Source: Treponema succinifaciens DSM 2489 (GTDB lineage: Bacteria > Spirochaetota > Spirochaetia > Treponematales > Treponemataceae). From it: a DNA stretch of 64,000 nt. The stretch spans positions 372,001 through 436,000 of the forward strand of contig NC_015385.1 of assembly GCF_000195275.1 (NCBI RefSeq). Reading direction: 5' to 3'. Shown here in pieces: positions 26,213 to 35,448 of this stretch; the first letter of the stretch is position 1; every line of letters begins with the position of its first letter. The notes below the pieces were generated by a model that saw only the letters and a program-made list of their open reading frames with translations, made no database searches and was not told the origin of the DNA. The position numbers and the translations under genes were made by a program.

Positions 26213-26244
26213 AAAGCCTTTCTTTTTGGCGAAAGAAAGGCTTT
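26213..26244 (+). terminator. Terminator after the transposase gene
   Basis: AAAGCCTTTCTTT (26213-26225) pairs with AAAGAAAGGCTTT (26232-26244). Confidence 0.75.
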
Positions 26245-26477
26245 TGAAACGGATTATCAGATACTTTTGGGAAACGGCAATCTGATATTTATTAACAAAG
26301 GGAACAAATGTTCTCGCTTTTTGTATAATATTAAGCATTTATAAGTTATTTGTCAATATGATACAGAAAGCCTCTTAAAAGGATAAATTTAATGAGGTGT
26401 AAAAAAAATTACATTGATTTTTATGATGAACATTTTTTTGATTTAATATGGAAAGATTTTGAATTTTAGCATATAAT

Positions 26478-26528
26478 AAAAAAACAAGAAATATAGTTTT
26501 GTCGTTTGTAATATTTCTTGTTTTTTTT
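26478..26528. terminator. Bidirectional terminator-like hairpin near the right IS end
   Basis: CAAGAAATAT (26485-26494) pairs with ATATTTCTTG (26511-26520). The stem is extended by an A-run on the left and a T8 run on the right, so it can act in either direction. It may shield the IS from outside transcription. The stretch 26245-26477 holds no gene. Confidence 0.65.
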
Positions 26529-26560
26529 AATAACTAAGAGTGTGTTAGGGGATAATTCCG

Positions 26561-27322
26561 AAAGTTTTTATTTCTTGCTTCAAAGCTCGGTGAAATTCTA
26601 AGCAGGAATTTTTTATTTTCCCTTACAAAGTTGCAAAGCTCAAGCACTTTTCCGTTTAGCTCTGGCAATGAAATTATTTTTTGAGTCGCATATTTTGTGT
26701 AGACATAATTTATAAATTCCATAAATTTGTCGTAGGCGTTTTGTGATTCTAAAAGTTTTCTATTGTCTTCTTCTTTTGAAATAGAAGCCGGCTCGGAAGG
26801 GAAATTAAAAGGCTGCTGTGCTGTCTGCTGATTTGCGTTTGCAGAAAAATTTTGGTAAGCAGGTTGCACTTGCGCAGCTGGATTCTGAAAAACTGGCGTT
26901 GGGTTTTGCTGCTGAAAAATCTGCTGTGGCTGAACTTGCGGCTGGACTTTTTTTTCTGGCTCTGGAGTGTCTGAAGTAAATTCTGAAAGATCTACTTCTT
27001 CGCTTGTTTTAAATTTTTCAGGAATCTGTTCTTCTGGAACGGAATCTTCCTCATCTGTAAATTCAGAAAGATCTACTGATTCCGTTTCCCCAAGTGAAAT
27101 TTTTTTGTGTTCTGTTTTTTCTGGATTTTTATCTTCTTCAATTTTGGAAAGAATTTTTTCATCTTCGCTGTAGACTTCAAGAAAGCCCCACTTTTTTAAA
27201 CATGAAAGTACTTCTGGTGTTACTGCGCACGGTGGAGTTGCCAGCAAAAAAAGAGAGTCAAGCATTACATCTGAGTTGAAATGTGTGTCAGGTTTTATTT
27301 CTGCAACTTTGTATTTGACCAT
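26561..27322 (-). pseudogene. HD-GYP protein, N-terminal part, cut off by the IS element
   Basis: The ATG at 27322 (AGGA upstream) opens VKYKVAEIKPDTHFNSDVML. A conserved N-terminal domain, often found before HD-GYP domains, covers about 60 residues. It is followed by a Glu/Pro/Gln-rich linker (about 60-170) with two VDLSEFT repeats, then a helical segment ending FEARNKNF at the insertion site. The present frame runs 9 codons into the IS. Before insertion the protein would have been about 490 residues. A sigma28-type promoter directly upstream links it to motility. Confidence 0.85.
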
Positions 27323-27343
27323 AATTCTTTCCTATTCATTTTA

Positions 27344-27370
27344 TTATCGGCAGAATTTTAGAAAAGTTAA
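27344..27370 (-). promoter_or_regulatory. Sigma28-type promoter for the split HD-GYP gene
   Basis: On the minus strand, TTAACTTT (27363-27370), exactly 11 bp, and a perfect GCCGATAA (27344-27351). The -35 matches the known consensus at six of eight positions. The predicted start is about 15 nt before the ATG. Confidence 0.65.
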
Positions 27371-27377
27371 TATATAG

Positions 27378-27458
27378 GGTATCTATAAAAACTCACTTTA
27401 CAGTTCGCTTTTATAGATACCTGCAAGTTTTAATTCGTTATAATATCACGAATTAAAA
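27378..27458. repeat. Two AT-rich inverted repeats
   Basis: GGTATCTATAAAA (27378-27390) with TTTTATAGATACC (27409-27421), and TTTTAATTCG (27428-27437) with CGAATTAAAA (27449-27458). Similar TATAAAAACT text recurs near 27508, suggesting a small repeat family. Confidence 0.6.
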
Positions 27459-27536
27459 CATTGCATTCTCAGAGTTGCCTTTAAAAACTGAAGTTTTTAG
27501 AGGCTATTTATAAAAACTGGTCATGCAGTTTTATTT

Positions 27537-27691
27537 AAAAAAATGAAAAGACCAAAGGCAACTTCCTCTGATCTTTTCTCACGGAGATATTTAACATCTT
27601 TGTTTAGATGTATGGAAATTCTTTACAGGCGTCTGGATGTCCTCTAAGATTTCTCAAAGAACCGCCCGTAGTAAATTTCTATCACTGCACG
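27537..27691 (-). ncRNA. Candidate structured RNA with sigma28-type promoter and its own terminator
   Basis: The predicted transcript of about 155 nt starts near 27691 and ends at a T7 run (27537-27543) after a hairpin with GAAAAGA and TCTTTTC arms (27545-27578). Inside, TTCTTTGAG and CTTAGAGGA can form a 9-bp stem (with G-U pairs) closed by an outer GGGCG/CGCCT helix, and ACATC/GATGT forms another. No convincing coding frame or known RNA family was recognised (not tmRNA, 6S, RNase P or SRP RNA by motif). It could instead be the 3' untranslated region and terminator of the upstream gene. Confidence 0.45.
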
Positions 27692-27697
27692 TTTATA

Positions 27698-27724
27698 TTA
27701 TCGGTGAGGCTTGGAAAAACTTTA
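27698..27724 (-). promoter_or_regulatory. Sigma28-type promoter overlapping the end of the Maf-like gene
   Basis: On the minus strand, TAAAGTTT (27717-27724), exactly 11 bp, ACCGATAA (27698-27705). The -35 is a perfect match to the known consensus and overlaps the stop codon of the preceding gene. Confidence 0.7.
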
Positions 27725-29539
27725 ATTGGAATTAGGAAAAAATTTTTTATATAGGTTTATGGATTTTAAGAGTTCAGTGTAAATCAGATTTGAATAACGT
27801 ATGCTGTAAAGTTTTTTTTCTGCTTCTGAATTATTTGGAATTTTTTCTGAAAGTGAATCGAGCTGTCTTTGCGTTGGAAATACAAGGGCTGCCGCATCTT
27901 TTGCGGAAGACGATGAGATTTTTTGATCTATTTCATTTAGCTTGCCAAAAACTTCTGGAATTGCAAGAGGAGAGCGGAGCGCTTTGTTGCAAAGATTGAT
28001 TCCTCTTTTTGCAAAGGACTCAAGGATTTTTAAGTTTTCACCAAATTGACTTTTTTGCTGCTCAAAAGAAATTCCTTTTGAGTTTGACAGTTTTTTCTTA
28101 TTCTCTTGGGCCTTTTCAAAAAATATTTTTTTTCTATCTTTTGCAATTGGCTTTAAAAGAAATTCTTCCAAGCTGAATTTTTCTATTCCATTTATTGCAA
28201 GGCTTTCTGGTGTAAGTGAAAAAGTTTTTATTCCTTGAGCAGATGCGCTTGTGCAATTTTTTTCAAACCACCATGAAAAAAGCTGCATTTTTTTATCTGT
28301 TAGAATTTCGTTTCCGTTGTAGTCTTTTGCGTAAAATGGCGCGGCGGAAAACAAAGTTTGAATATTTTTTGTTTCAGCTGTTTTTGTGCGAATACTTTCG
28401 TAATGAATTTTTTCTTCAAACTTTGAGCCTCTAATGTGAGTTTCTTTGTTTGGAAATCCTAAGTCCATTCCTGCTAAATAAATTTCAGAAGCTCCACACA
28501 TTCTTGCAAAGTCCCATGCAGTTGTTGTTACGCTTCCTCCAGCCGCAAGCAAGCCTTTTTCTCCAATGTTCTTTTCAAAAAATTTTCCGATTGGAAACAT
28601 CGAAGAAAACAAGACAATTTCTTTGCACTGAAACCTGAACACGGAAGGGTAAACTGCGATTTCTGTAACAAGAATAGATTCAGGTGATTTTAAAAATTCA
28701 AGATGAAGAGAGCAGTAATACTGCGGGTCGGCAAGAATTATAAAATCCGGCTCAACATTAAATTCCAAGCACGAATGAAGAGCCGTGTCTACGCAAACAA
28801 TTATTGCTCTTTCTTTTATTTCGTTTAAATGCGGAAGAATTTTTTCTAGGCTAGGACCTGCCGCTATAATTACAAAAGGAATTCCGTTTGCTGTGTTTAA
28901 AAATTTATTTACTCCGTCCAGTTTTTCAATGTAGCCTAAATTTTTGCAGCTGTTGCTTAGCCAAAGCCTTGAAAATTTTTCGAGAGTGTTTGTGTTGACT
29001 TCTTCCTTTTGCTTGTTCTGAAATATTATGTTTTCAACTGAATCAAAATATTCTTGATTGTGTGCTGTATGAGATTTGGTTTTAAAAATATGAGTTTTAG
29101 AATATGAGCAGTTTGAAATTAATGCGGCAGTTTGTTCAAGTGAAGCTCTAATTATGAATATTAGTTTTTTATGCTTAAAAACTGGCGACCAGTCTATTGC
29201 GCTTAATGCGGAAAAAAAAGATGCAGTATCTTCCTCAATGATAATCAAAGTCGGTTCTGGAATTTTTTTTGCAAACTCTACAGGTCCGTAGCCTAAGCCA
29301 AACCCAAGAAAAATCGCAGTGTCTTTTTTTTCTGAGTCAAAACTATTTACAAGACTGCCAGCTTCTTTTTCTGGATTATATTTTGAATGAAGCAAAAGAT
29401 TTTTTCTTTTTGCAGTAAGGCTTCCGTTTTTTGCAGTTTCAAATTCAATTTCATTTGAAAACTTAACTTCTAGTGAATTTGAAAGTTCCGGAAAACGCTC
29501 TTTAAACAAAGAATAATTTTTATTCCAAATCGAGTTCAA
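27722..29539 (-). CDS. Maf-like motility accessory protein (DUF115, MptE-like)
   Basis: A 605-residue protein. The N-terminal region includes AIFLGFGLGYGPVEFAKK. The central DUF115 domain carries PFVIIAAGPSLEKILPHL, IIVCVDTALHSCLEFNVEPD, FIILADPQYY and GGSVTTTAWDFARMCGASEI, followed by YLAGMDLGFPN. Proteins with this domain (Maf) are known flagellin glycosylation factors or glycosyltransferases, consistent with the motility genes nearby. The start is a TTG at 29539 with GGAG about 10 nt upstream. It overlaps the end of the PBP gene by 20 nt and a sigma28 promoter begins at its stop codon. Confidence 0.8.
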   Translation of the reverse strand: MNSIWNKNYSLFKERFPELSNSLEVKFSNEIEFETAKNGSLTAKRKNLLLHSKYNPEKEAGSLVNSFDSEKKDTAIFLGFGLGYGPVEFAKKIPEPTLIIIEEDTASFFSALSAIDWSPVFKHKKLIFIIRASLEQTAALISNCSYSKTHIFKTKSHTAHNQEYFDSVENIIFQNKQKEEVNTNTLEKFSRLWLSNSCKNLGYIEKLDGVNKFLNTANGIPFVIIAAGPSLEKILPHLNEIKERAIIVCVDTALHSCLEFNVEPDFIILADPQYYCSLHLEFLKSPESILVTEIAVYPSVFRFQCKEIVLFSSMFPIGKFFEKNIGEKGLLAAGGSVTTTAWDFARMCGASEIYLAGMDLGFPNKETHIRGSKFEEKIHYESIRTKTAETKNIQTLFSAAPFYAKDYNGNEILTDKKMQLFSWWFEKNCTSASAQGIKTFSLTPESLAINGIEKFSLEEFLLKPIAKDRKKIFFEKAQENKKKLSNSKGISFEQQKSQFGENLKILESFAKRGINLCNKALRSPLAIPEVFGKLNEIDQKISSSSAKDAAALVFPTQRQLDSLSEKIPNNSEAEKKLYSIRYSNLIYTELLKSINLYKKFFPNSN

Positions 29540-31394
29540 TAGTCATATTCTCCGTTATTGGTGTTCCAGGCTCTGGGTTTTGATCGGCAACCCAGCCTTC
29601 GCCTTTTATTACAAAGTTTAAGTCATCTCTTGCCAAAAGCGGAATCAAATCTCTTTTTGGGCGTCCTGTAAAATCTGGCACGACTTTTCCAATTGAAAGC
29701 GGCAAATTTTCTTTTATTGTGATGCGGCCTGAATGTTCAAGGCTTGCGGCTCCTTCACGGTTTATTCCCAGATGATCGATTATTTCATCAGCGGCTTTTG
29801 CAATTACTGGAGCTACAATTCTTCCTGCGTAAGTTTCGCCTTTTGCTTTTTCAATAACGATGTACAAAACAATCTGCGGATTTTCGATTGGGAAAATTGC
29901 CATGCAGTTTGAAAGAAAGTCCGTATTGCTATATCCGCCGTTTACGGTATCTGCCATTTGCGCAGTTCCTGTTTTTACACCGATTGAAATGTCTCTTAAC
30001 GAAGCTCTTGTTCCCGTTCCGCTTTTTGCAGTTGTTTCCATGCAGCTTAAAAGATAGTCCGCTGTTGAACTTTTTAAAACGCGGTTTCCGTAAGTCGGCT
30101 CATGCTCGTATTCAGTTTTTCCGTCTATGTCCGCTATTTTTTTTATAAATGTAAGTTTTATTTGAACGCCTTTGTTTGCAAGAACTGTTGCCGCCTGAAC
30201 CATTTGCAGCGCGCTCACGCTTATTTCCTGGCCGATTGACATTGTGGGCTTGCTTCGTGCAGACCAGTATCTGTCGTTCTGATTTTTTACAGAGCCTCTT
30301 GTTTCTGACGGAAGCTCAACGCCAGTTCTTTCTCCAAATCCAAACCGCCTGATGTAAGACAAAAATTCTTCTGTTGTTATTTTTTCGCTCATCTGTGCCA
30401 GCGCATCATTGCATGAATATTTCAGCGCGCTTCTTGCGTTAAGCCAGCCGTGATGGTCAAGACAAGTTATTCTGATTGTTTCGCCTGCGGTAGTTTTTCT
30501 TTGATAAATTCCATCGCATAAAAAACTGTCATCAGCGGTAATTGATTTTGAATCAAGGAACGATGCCACTGAAAAAATTTTGAACACGCTTCCCGGCTCG
30601 TAAGCTGTAACAGATGCTCTGTCTGTCATTTCCTGTGTTGAAGCAGAAGTGTATTCATTTAAATTTGCGGATGGCAAGCTTATGTATGAGAGTATTTCTC
30701 CGTTTTTTGCATCTGCAGCAATCAGCATCAGACTTTCAGCTTGAGTTTCTTCCATTGATTGCTTTGCGATTTTTTCAAGTTTATACTGAAGCCCTGAGTC
30801 GATTGTTAAATAAACGTTGCTTCCGTGGATTGTTCCAGTTGCATCGGGATTTGGTTCTGGAGAAAGAATGTTTTGCTTGGAATATTCAATTCCGCTTAAT
30901 CCAGTTCCGTCATCGCCCATGTAGCCTATTAGCTGGCTTGCCAAAGAATTTTCTGGATAAAGCCGGCCGGGAATTTTGTCAAAGCGGGTGAAGTTGTAGT
31001 AATTGTTTTCATCAATTATTTTTATAAGCTCGTCGTATTGTTCCTGGGAAATTTTTTTCTTGATATAAATGAAATTTGCGTTTTTTGCATTTTGAATTTT
31101 TTGTGTGATTTCTTGTATTCCCATGTTTAATGGAGAGCAAATTCTTTCAGCGAATTCATCTGGATATTTTATGAGTTTTGGAGTTACAACAAAGTGGTAG
31201 AAATTTGTCTGGACTGCGAGCGGTTTTCCGTTTCGGTCTGTGATTGAACCGCGCTCAATTGTTACTGGAGCTGTAATTGTTTTTTTCTGCGGATAAAAAG
31301 CCAGCTTTGCAAATTTCACATAAACATAAACTAGCCCGACTGCGCATATAAAAAAAATAAATCCAATGCGGAATTTATTAAAAAAAACACTCAT
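29520..31394 (-). CDS. Penicillin-binding protein 2/FtsI-type transpeptidase with PASTA domain
   Basis: A 624-residue class B penicillin-binding protein that cross-links peptidoglycan in the periplasm. It has an N-terminal anchor (IGFIFFICAVGLVYVYV) and a dimerisation domain starting ERGSITDRNGKPLAVQ. The transpeptidase carries PGSVFK (active-site Ser), YSCNDALA (SxN) and VKTGTAQM (KTG). The last 65 residues form a PASTA domain (VVPDFTGRPKRDLIPLLA, GWVADQNPEPGTPI). This architecture matches FtsI/SpoVD-type division enzymes. ATGA overlap with lepB upstream and a 20-nt overlap with the Maf-like gene downstream indicate one operon. Confidence 0.93.
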   Translation of the reverse strand: MSVFFNKFRIGFIFFICAVGLVYVYVKFAKLAFYPQKKTITAPVTIERGSITDRNGKPLAVQTNFYHFVVTPKLIKYPDEFAERICSPLNMGIQEITQKIQNAKNANFIYIKKKISQEQYDELIKIIDENNYYNFTRFDKIPGRLYPENSLASQLIGYMGDDGTGLSGIEYSKQNILSPEPNPDATGTIHGSNVYLTIDSGLQYKLEKIAKQSMEETQAESLMLIAADAKNGEILSYISLPSANLNEYTSASTQEMTDRASVTAYEPGSVFKIFSVASFLDSKSITADDSFLCDGIYQRKTTAGETIRITCLDHHGWLNARSALKYSCNDALAQMSEKITTEEFLSYIRRFGFGERTGVELPSETRGSVKNQNDRYWSARSKPTMSIGQEISVSALQMVQAATVLANKGVQIKLTFIKKIADIDGKTEYEHEPTYGNRVLKSSTADYLLSCMETTAKSGTGTRASLRDISIGVKTGTAQMADTVNGGYSNTDFLSNCMAIFPIENPQIVLYIVIEKAKGETYAGRIVAPVIAKAADEIIDHLGINREGAASLEHSGRITIKENLPLSIGKVVPDFTGRPKRDLIPLLARDDLNFVIKGEGWVADQNPEPGTPITENMTIELDLE

Positions 31395-31912
31395 TTAAAA
31401 ATCACCTTGCCCAAAATATTTTTCTGTGCCACAAAGCCGTAAGTTCTTGAGTCAATTGAGTTTTCAAAATTATCTCCTATTGCAAGAATCATTCCTCGTG
31501 GAACACAAGGGCTGTTTTTTATCAGATTATACTGAAGTTCTGTAAGCGAGTAATTTTTTTCTCCTACGTGCAAAGTATATCCTGAATCTGATGAATATTC
31601 TAGGGAGTCGCCTTCTGTGGCAACACACCTTTTTACAACAAGACTGTTTTTATAAAAATAAATTACAATGTCTCCAGTTTTTGCATTTTTCCATCTGATT
31701 AAAGTTGAGTTGCCGAATGGATTTACGATTCCGTATGAAAGCTTGCAGGCTAAAATTTTTTCGTTGTTATGAATTGAAGGTTCCATTGAAATTCCTTGCA
31801 CAGAAAGAATGTCAAAGGCGAAAATTTTTATTGCGGCTCCTATAAAAATTCCTGCGAGTATATATTTCCAAAAATTTGATTCTGGTGAGTTATTTTTCAT
31901 TACTATATTCAT
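31391..31912 (-). CDS. lepB: Signal peptidase I
   Basis: A 173-residue membrane protease that removes signal peptides. An N-terminal helix (WKYILAGIFIGAAIKIFAF) is followed by the catalytic Ser box VQGISMEPSIHNNEK, the catalytic Lys box NSLVVKRCVATEGD, and the GDNFENSIDSRTYGFV box. Length is typical of short bacterial forms. Start choice is uncertain: the ATG at 31912 was taken, but the TTG at 31918 and ATG at 31900 are possible, and none has a good ribosome site. It diverges from the LysM-M23 gene. Confidence 0.92.
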   Translation of the reverse strand: MNIVMKNNSPESNFWKYILAGIFIGAAIKIFAFDILSVQGISMEPSIHNNEKILACKLSYGIVNPFGNSTLIRWKNAKTGDIVIYFYKNSLVVKRCVATEGDSLEYSSDSGYTLHVGEKNYSLTELQYNLIKNSPCVPRGMILAIGDNFENSIDSRTYGFVAQKNILGKVIFK

Positions 31913-31960
31913 CGTCAATAATTGCTAATATCAAAAACTTTTTTTGTCGATATTGAAAAT

Positions 31961-33169
31961 ATGGAAATAATAAATTGCTTGGAATCTTCTGCTTTTAGAA
32001 AAAATACTACACACTTGATTCGACACAATGTTTTGCGTAGCGTTCGTACTTCTGCAAAGCCTGTTTATAGAACACGAAATGTTTTTAGCGCAAATTCAGT
32101 TAGATCTGATTTTAATATTTTCTCATTTATTCAGAATCTTCGTGGGCAGATTGGAGTTGCAGGAAAGAGGATAAAAATTGCTTCCCGGTTTGCATGGCTT
32201 GTTCCTGTTTTTGTTTTGTGCGCGGCTTCACCTTTTTTTGTTTCCAAGTTTATTTCCTTTTCTGAAAGTTTTGCAAAAAATATAAATTTAAATCCTGTTT
32301 CAATGGAGGAGTTTCAGGCTCTTGACAATGCGATGAGTGAATTTGCCTTTGACCGGAGTTCATATTTTGACAGCGAGGGAAATATTTTTTCTGAAGACGG
32401 AATTAAACTTGAGACCAATTCTGTTCTTTTGAAGCAGCCTGTTGTTTTTCAGAATTACACGGTAAAGCCGGGCGATACGATAAGCGGAATAAGTTCAAGA
32501 TTCGGACTTTCAAATATTTCAACATTGATTGCTATAAATAATATTGGAAACGTCCGCTCAATTTATGCAGGTCAGAAACTTTCAGTTCCTTCTGTAGACG
32601 GACTTGTTCACTTGGTTTTAAAAAATGAAACTCTTGATTCTATTTCAAAAAAATATTCTGTTTCTGTTTCTGATTTGCTTGATATAAATGACTTGTCATC
32701 TGAAAATTTACAGGAAGAACAGAAAATTTTTATTCCGGGAGCAAGGCTGGACAGCAATTCTTTGCGGAAGGCAATGGGAGAGCTTTTTGCAAATCCACTG
32801 AAAATAAGATACAGGCTTACTTCAAGATTTGGTTCGCGCGCGGATCCGTTTACTGGTGTTGCATCCCATCACACTGGAATTGACATGGCTTGTCCTACAG
32901 GAACTCCGATTTATGCATCCATGAGCGGAAAAATTGCATACACAGGATTTTCTTCTGTATTTGGAAATTATGTGATTATAAATCATTATGACGGTTATCA
33001 GACTTTGTATGCGCACATGAGCAAAATCATTGCTAAAAAAGGCGATGTTGTTAGTCAGGGCACAAGAATTGGACTTGTTGGAAACACTGGATATTCTACC
33101 GGTCCGCATCTTCATTTTACAGTTTATAAAAATTCAAAGCTTGTAGATCCGCTTACAGTTTTAAAATAA
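31961..33169 (+). CDS. LysM-containing M23 peptidase
   Basis: A 402-residue envelope protein. One membrane segment lies near residues 70-95 ([18 protein letters not shown]). Two LysM domains follow: [20 protein letters not shown] and [20 protein letters not shown]. The C-terminal M23 domain has all zinc ligands: [18 protein letters not shown] and GPHLHFTVY. It is expected to cleave peptidoglycan cross-links in the periplasm. The ATG at 31961 was preferred; a TTG at 31922 would add 13 residues. It shares a transcript with the NodB-like gene 18 nt downstream. Confidence 0.9.
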   Translation: MEIINCLESSAFRKNTTHLIRHNVLRSVRTSAKPVYRTRNVFSANSVRSDFNIFSFIQNLRGQIGVAGKRIKIASRFAWLVPVFVLCAASPFFVSKFISFSESFAKNINLNPVSMEEFQALDNAMSEFAFDRSSYFDSEGNIFSEDGIKLETNSVLLKQPVVFQNYTVKPGDTISGISSRFGLSNISTLIAINNIGNVRSIYAGQKLSVPSVDGLVHLVLKNETLDSISKKYSVSVSDLLDINDLSSENLQEEQKIFIPGARLDSNSLRKAMGELFANPLKIRYRLTSRFGSRADPFTGVASHHTGIDMACPTGTPIYASMSGKIAYTGFSSVFGNYVIINHYDGYQTLYAHMSKIIAKKGDVVSQGTRIGLVGNTGYSTGPHLHFTVYKNSKLVDPLTVLK

Positions 33170-33187
33170 ATTTTAGAGGAAATTTAT

Positions 33188-35410
33188 ATGAACAAAAATT
33201 TCAAGTTGTGCAGTTTTGCTTTTATAGTTTTCTTTGCATTCATTTTCCCGGCTTTTTCTCAAATTGAATTTGGCAGTTTGGATTTAAACAAAGACGATTT
33301 TCTTATATTTTCCGCTGAACAAAATATTCCGGGGACAGTTTCTTACAAGTCGCTTTTTTTTACTCAGCTTGATGAACAAAAAATAAAAAAAGAACCCGTG
33401 ATTTTGACTTGCTTCCCGGAAAAAATGGAGCTGCTCAACGAAAATAAAATTCTTCAGATTAGAAACAGATACGGAACTGCAAAATATTCTGTTGAAGATA
33501 AAAATTTAAAATGGACTTCTCTTGCTTTTGGAATTCCAGAAAATTACAGCCGGGCGAATTTAATTTCTGCAAGTCCAGACGGAAATTATTTTTGCTATGT
33601 AAAGAAAACAAAAAACACAACAGGAAAGCTTTTTGTTGTTGACTGTAAAACACAGGAAGAAAAAGTTCTCCTTGAAAAAACTTCGTTTAGCTACAAGTCC
33701 ATAAATGCAAAATGGTCGCCAGACAGCAAGTTTCTTCTTTATGAAAAAGACGGCTGTGTATATTTTATAACTCCAAGTGAACTTTTCAAAAAAATAAATT
33801 TGCCTGAAAGCTATAGAAAAATTGGAGATGGCACAATCGATAATGTTCAGTGGACTCAAAGTGGAAATATAATTTACGTTTCAAATGGCCTTGTTTTTTT
33901 AATTGAAGAAAATGAGCTTTACACAAGAGGTCTTTACGCAGCTCTTATTGGAAGCGGAAAAATTATTGGACGAATTCCAAATGCGTTTGATCCGCTGAAA
34001 GATAAATTCTGGACAAATGAAGACGGAACAAAGTTTGCGGTAGTTTCAAGCAAAAATACTCTTTACATTTATTCCGCCATGGAAAATCCAGAGCTCAGCT
34101 ATTTAAAGCCGGAAGGCGTTTTTCCTTTTTCAGAAATAGACGGAATCTGCTGTGATTTTAAAATTTTCTGGAGCGGAGCTTCTTCACCAGTTTTATGGTG
34201 CGATTCTTTTTCTTTTGAAAATCCAAAGAGAGTCAGCTATGCTTATTCTATAAAAGAAAAAATGGAGCTTTTGTTTAAAACTGAAAATTCCATTTCTCCA
34301 GTTGTTTCGCCAGATAGAAAAAAAATCGCTTATACAGATGCCGGAAAATTTTTTGTGTATGATATTTCTGCGCAGAAAGTTGTTTTGTCAAAGCCAGAAG
34401 AAAAAATTGTTTCAGCTGCATGGAACGGAAATTTTTCAATTTACATTGGCGGAGAAGAAACTGTAAAACTTGTAAATTTCCGCGGAGATGAAAAACTTCT
34501 TTTCTTGTCTTCCGCTTGCCAACCATACTGGAGCAATGAAAAAATTTTGTGCAAGTCTGAAATTTCAAAAGATACATTTGTTTATGAGGCGGACAAAAAT
34601 ACTTGGAGAGCAACCTTGTCGTCTTCCACAGAAAATTTTTCACGGCTAGAAAAAAACGGAAGGTACAGAGTTTTCCTTGGTTCTTCTGTGAATTCAAAGT
34701 TTTCAAATTCAATTTATGTAAGATCTCTTTCTGGAAAAACAAAAACATATTCTGTTTATAAGGAAACTGAAAAATATTCAGAGCCTCTAAAAAAGGTTTC
34801 TCTTGTTTTTGATGCATTGAAAAATTCAGAAGGACTTGCAGAAGTTCTTTATACACTTGATGATTTTAGAGTAAGGGGAACTTTCTTTTTGAACGGAGAA
34901 TTTATCCGGCGTTATCCGCACAAGGCAAAGCAAATTGCATTTTCTGGAAACGAATGCGCTTCAATGTTTTTTAGTTGCGCCGATTTGGTTGAAAATAATT
35001 TTATAGTTGATAAAGATTTTATTCAGCGTGGTCTTGCAAGGAATGAAGATGAATTTTTTACTGCGACAGGAAAAGAACTTTCACTTTATTGGCACGCTCC
35101 GTTTTATCATTCAAATCAGCTTATGAAAACTGCTGGCACGGAAGCAGGTTATAATTACGTTGAAGTTTTTAACAAATTCAATGACAGAATTACATTTGAA
35201 GAAAGCAAGGAAAGCGGCAAGGAATATTTAAATGCAAGCTCTCTTGTTGATTCATTTGCTGAAAATCTTTATGACGGAATTGTGATTCCAGTTTCAATTG
35301 GAACTATGGATGGAACTCGTCGTGATTATCTTTATGAAAAACTGGATTTACTGATTTCTTCAATTTTAGAAAACGGATATGAAATTGTTTCTTTGAAAGA
35401 TTTGCATTAA
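33188..35410 (+). CDS. Exported propeller protein with degenerate NodB (polysaccharide deacetylase-like) domain
   Basis: A 740-residue protein with a signal peptide (CSFAFIVFFAFIFPAFS). Residues about 100-500 contain repeated propeller-like strands (LISASPDGNYFCYVKK, AKWSPDSKFLLYEKDG, SPVVSPDRKKIAYTDAG), similar to TolB/WD-like blades. The last 210 residues follow the NodB fold (KKVSLVFDALKN, RVRGTFFLNGEFIRRYP, LYWHAPFYHS, ILENGYEIVSLKDL). The catalytic TFDDG and HxxxH motifs are replaced by VFDALK and NECASM, so deacetylase activity is doubtful. AGAGGA precedes the ATG. Confidence 0.75.
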   Translation: MNKNFKLCSFAFIVFFAFIFPAFSQIEFGSLDLNKDDFLIFSAEQNIPGTVSYKSLFFTQLDEQKIKKEPVILTCFPEKMELLNENKILQIRNRYGTAKYSVEDKNLKWTSLAFGIPENYSRANLISASPDGNYFCYVKKTKNTTGKLFVVDCKTQEEKVLLEKTSFSYKSINAKWSPDSKFLLYEKDGCVYFITPSELFKKINLPESYRKIGDGTIDNVQWTQSGNIIYVSNGLVFLIEENELYTRGLYAALIGSGKIIGRIPNAFDPLKDKFWTNEDGTKFAVVSSKNTLYIYSAMENPELSYLKPEGVFPFSEIDGICCDFKIFWSGASSPVLWCDSFSFENPKRVSYAYSIKEKMELLFKTENSISPVVSPDRKKIAYTDAGKFFVYDISAQKVVLSKPEEKIVSAAWNGNFSIYIGGEETVKLVNFRGDEKLLFLSSACQPYWSNEKILCKSEISKDTFVYEADKNTWRATLSSSTENFSRLEKNGRYRVFLGSSVNSKFSNSIYVRSLSGKTKTYSVYKETEKYSEPLKKVSLVFDALKNSEGLAEVLYTLDDFRVRGTFFLNGEFIRRYPHKAKQIAFSGNECASMFFSCADLVENNFIVDKDFIQRGLARNEDEFFTATGKELSLYWHAPFYHSNQLMKTAGTEAGYNYVEVFNKFNDRITFEESKESGKEYLNASSLVDSFAENLYDGIVIPVSIGTMDGTRRDYLYEKLDLLISSILENGYEIVSLKDLH

Positions 35411-35448
35411 ATTTTTATCTGCATTTCTTGTGCTTTGAAAATGCCTAT

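Larger units (their letters stand above)
24628..26560 (+). mobile_element. IS1595-family (ISXO2-like) insertion sequence with accessory genes
   Basis: A 1933-bp element. Terminal inverted repeats begin CGGAATTATCCCCT at both ends and continue with about 25 of 29 matches (24628-24656 and the complement of 26532-26560). The 8-bp direct repeat AAAGTTTT flanks it at 24620-24627 and 26561-26568, the size known for this family. It carries two tiny membrane-peptide genes, a small DNA-binding-type gene and a DDE transposase, all on the plus strand. The perfect duplication and intact transposase suggest a recent insertion. Confidence 0.93.

Noticed and set aside
27573-27632. Short peptide frames inside the candidate sigma28 RNA
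   Set aside because: The 17- and 20-codon frames have no ribosome site and no sign of coding constraint.
27537-27691. 6S RNA, tmRNA, SRP RNA or RNase P RNA
   Set aside because: The 5' and 3' ends do not pair, and none of the conserved sequence motifs of these RNAs was found.
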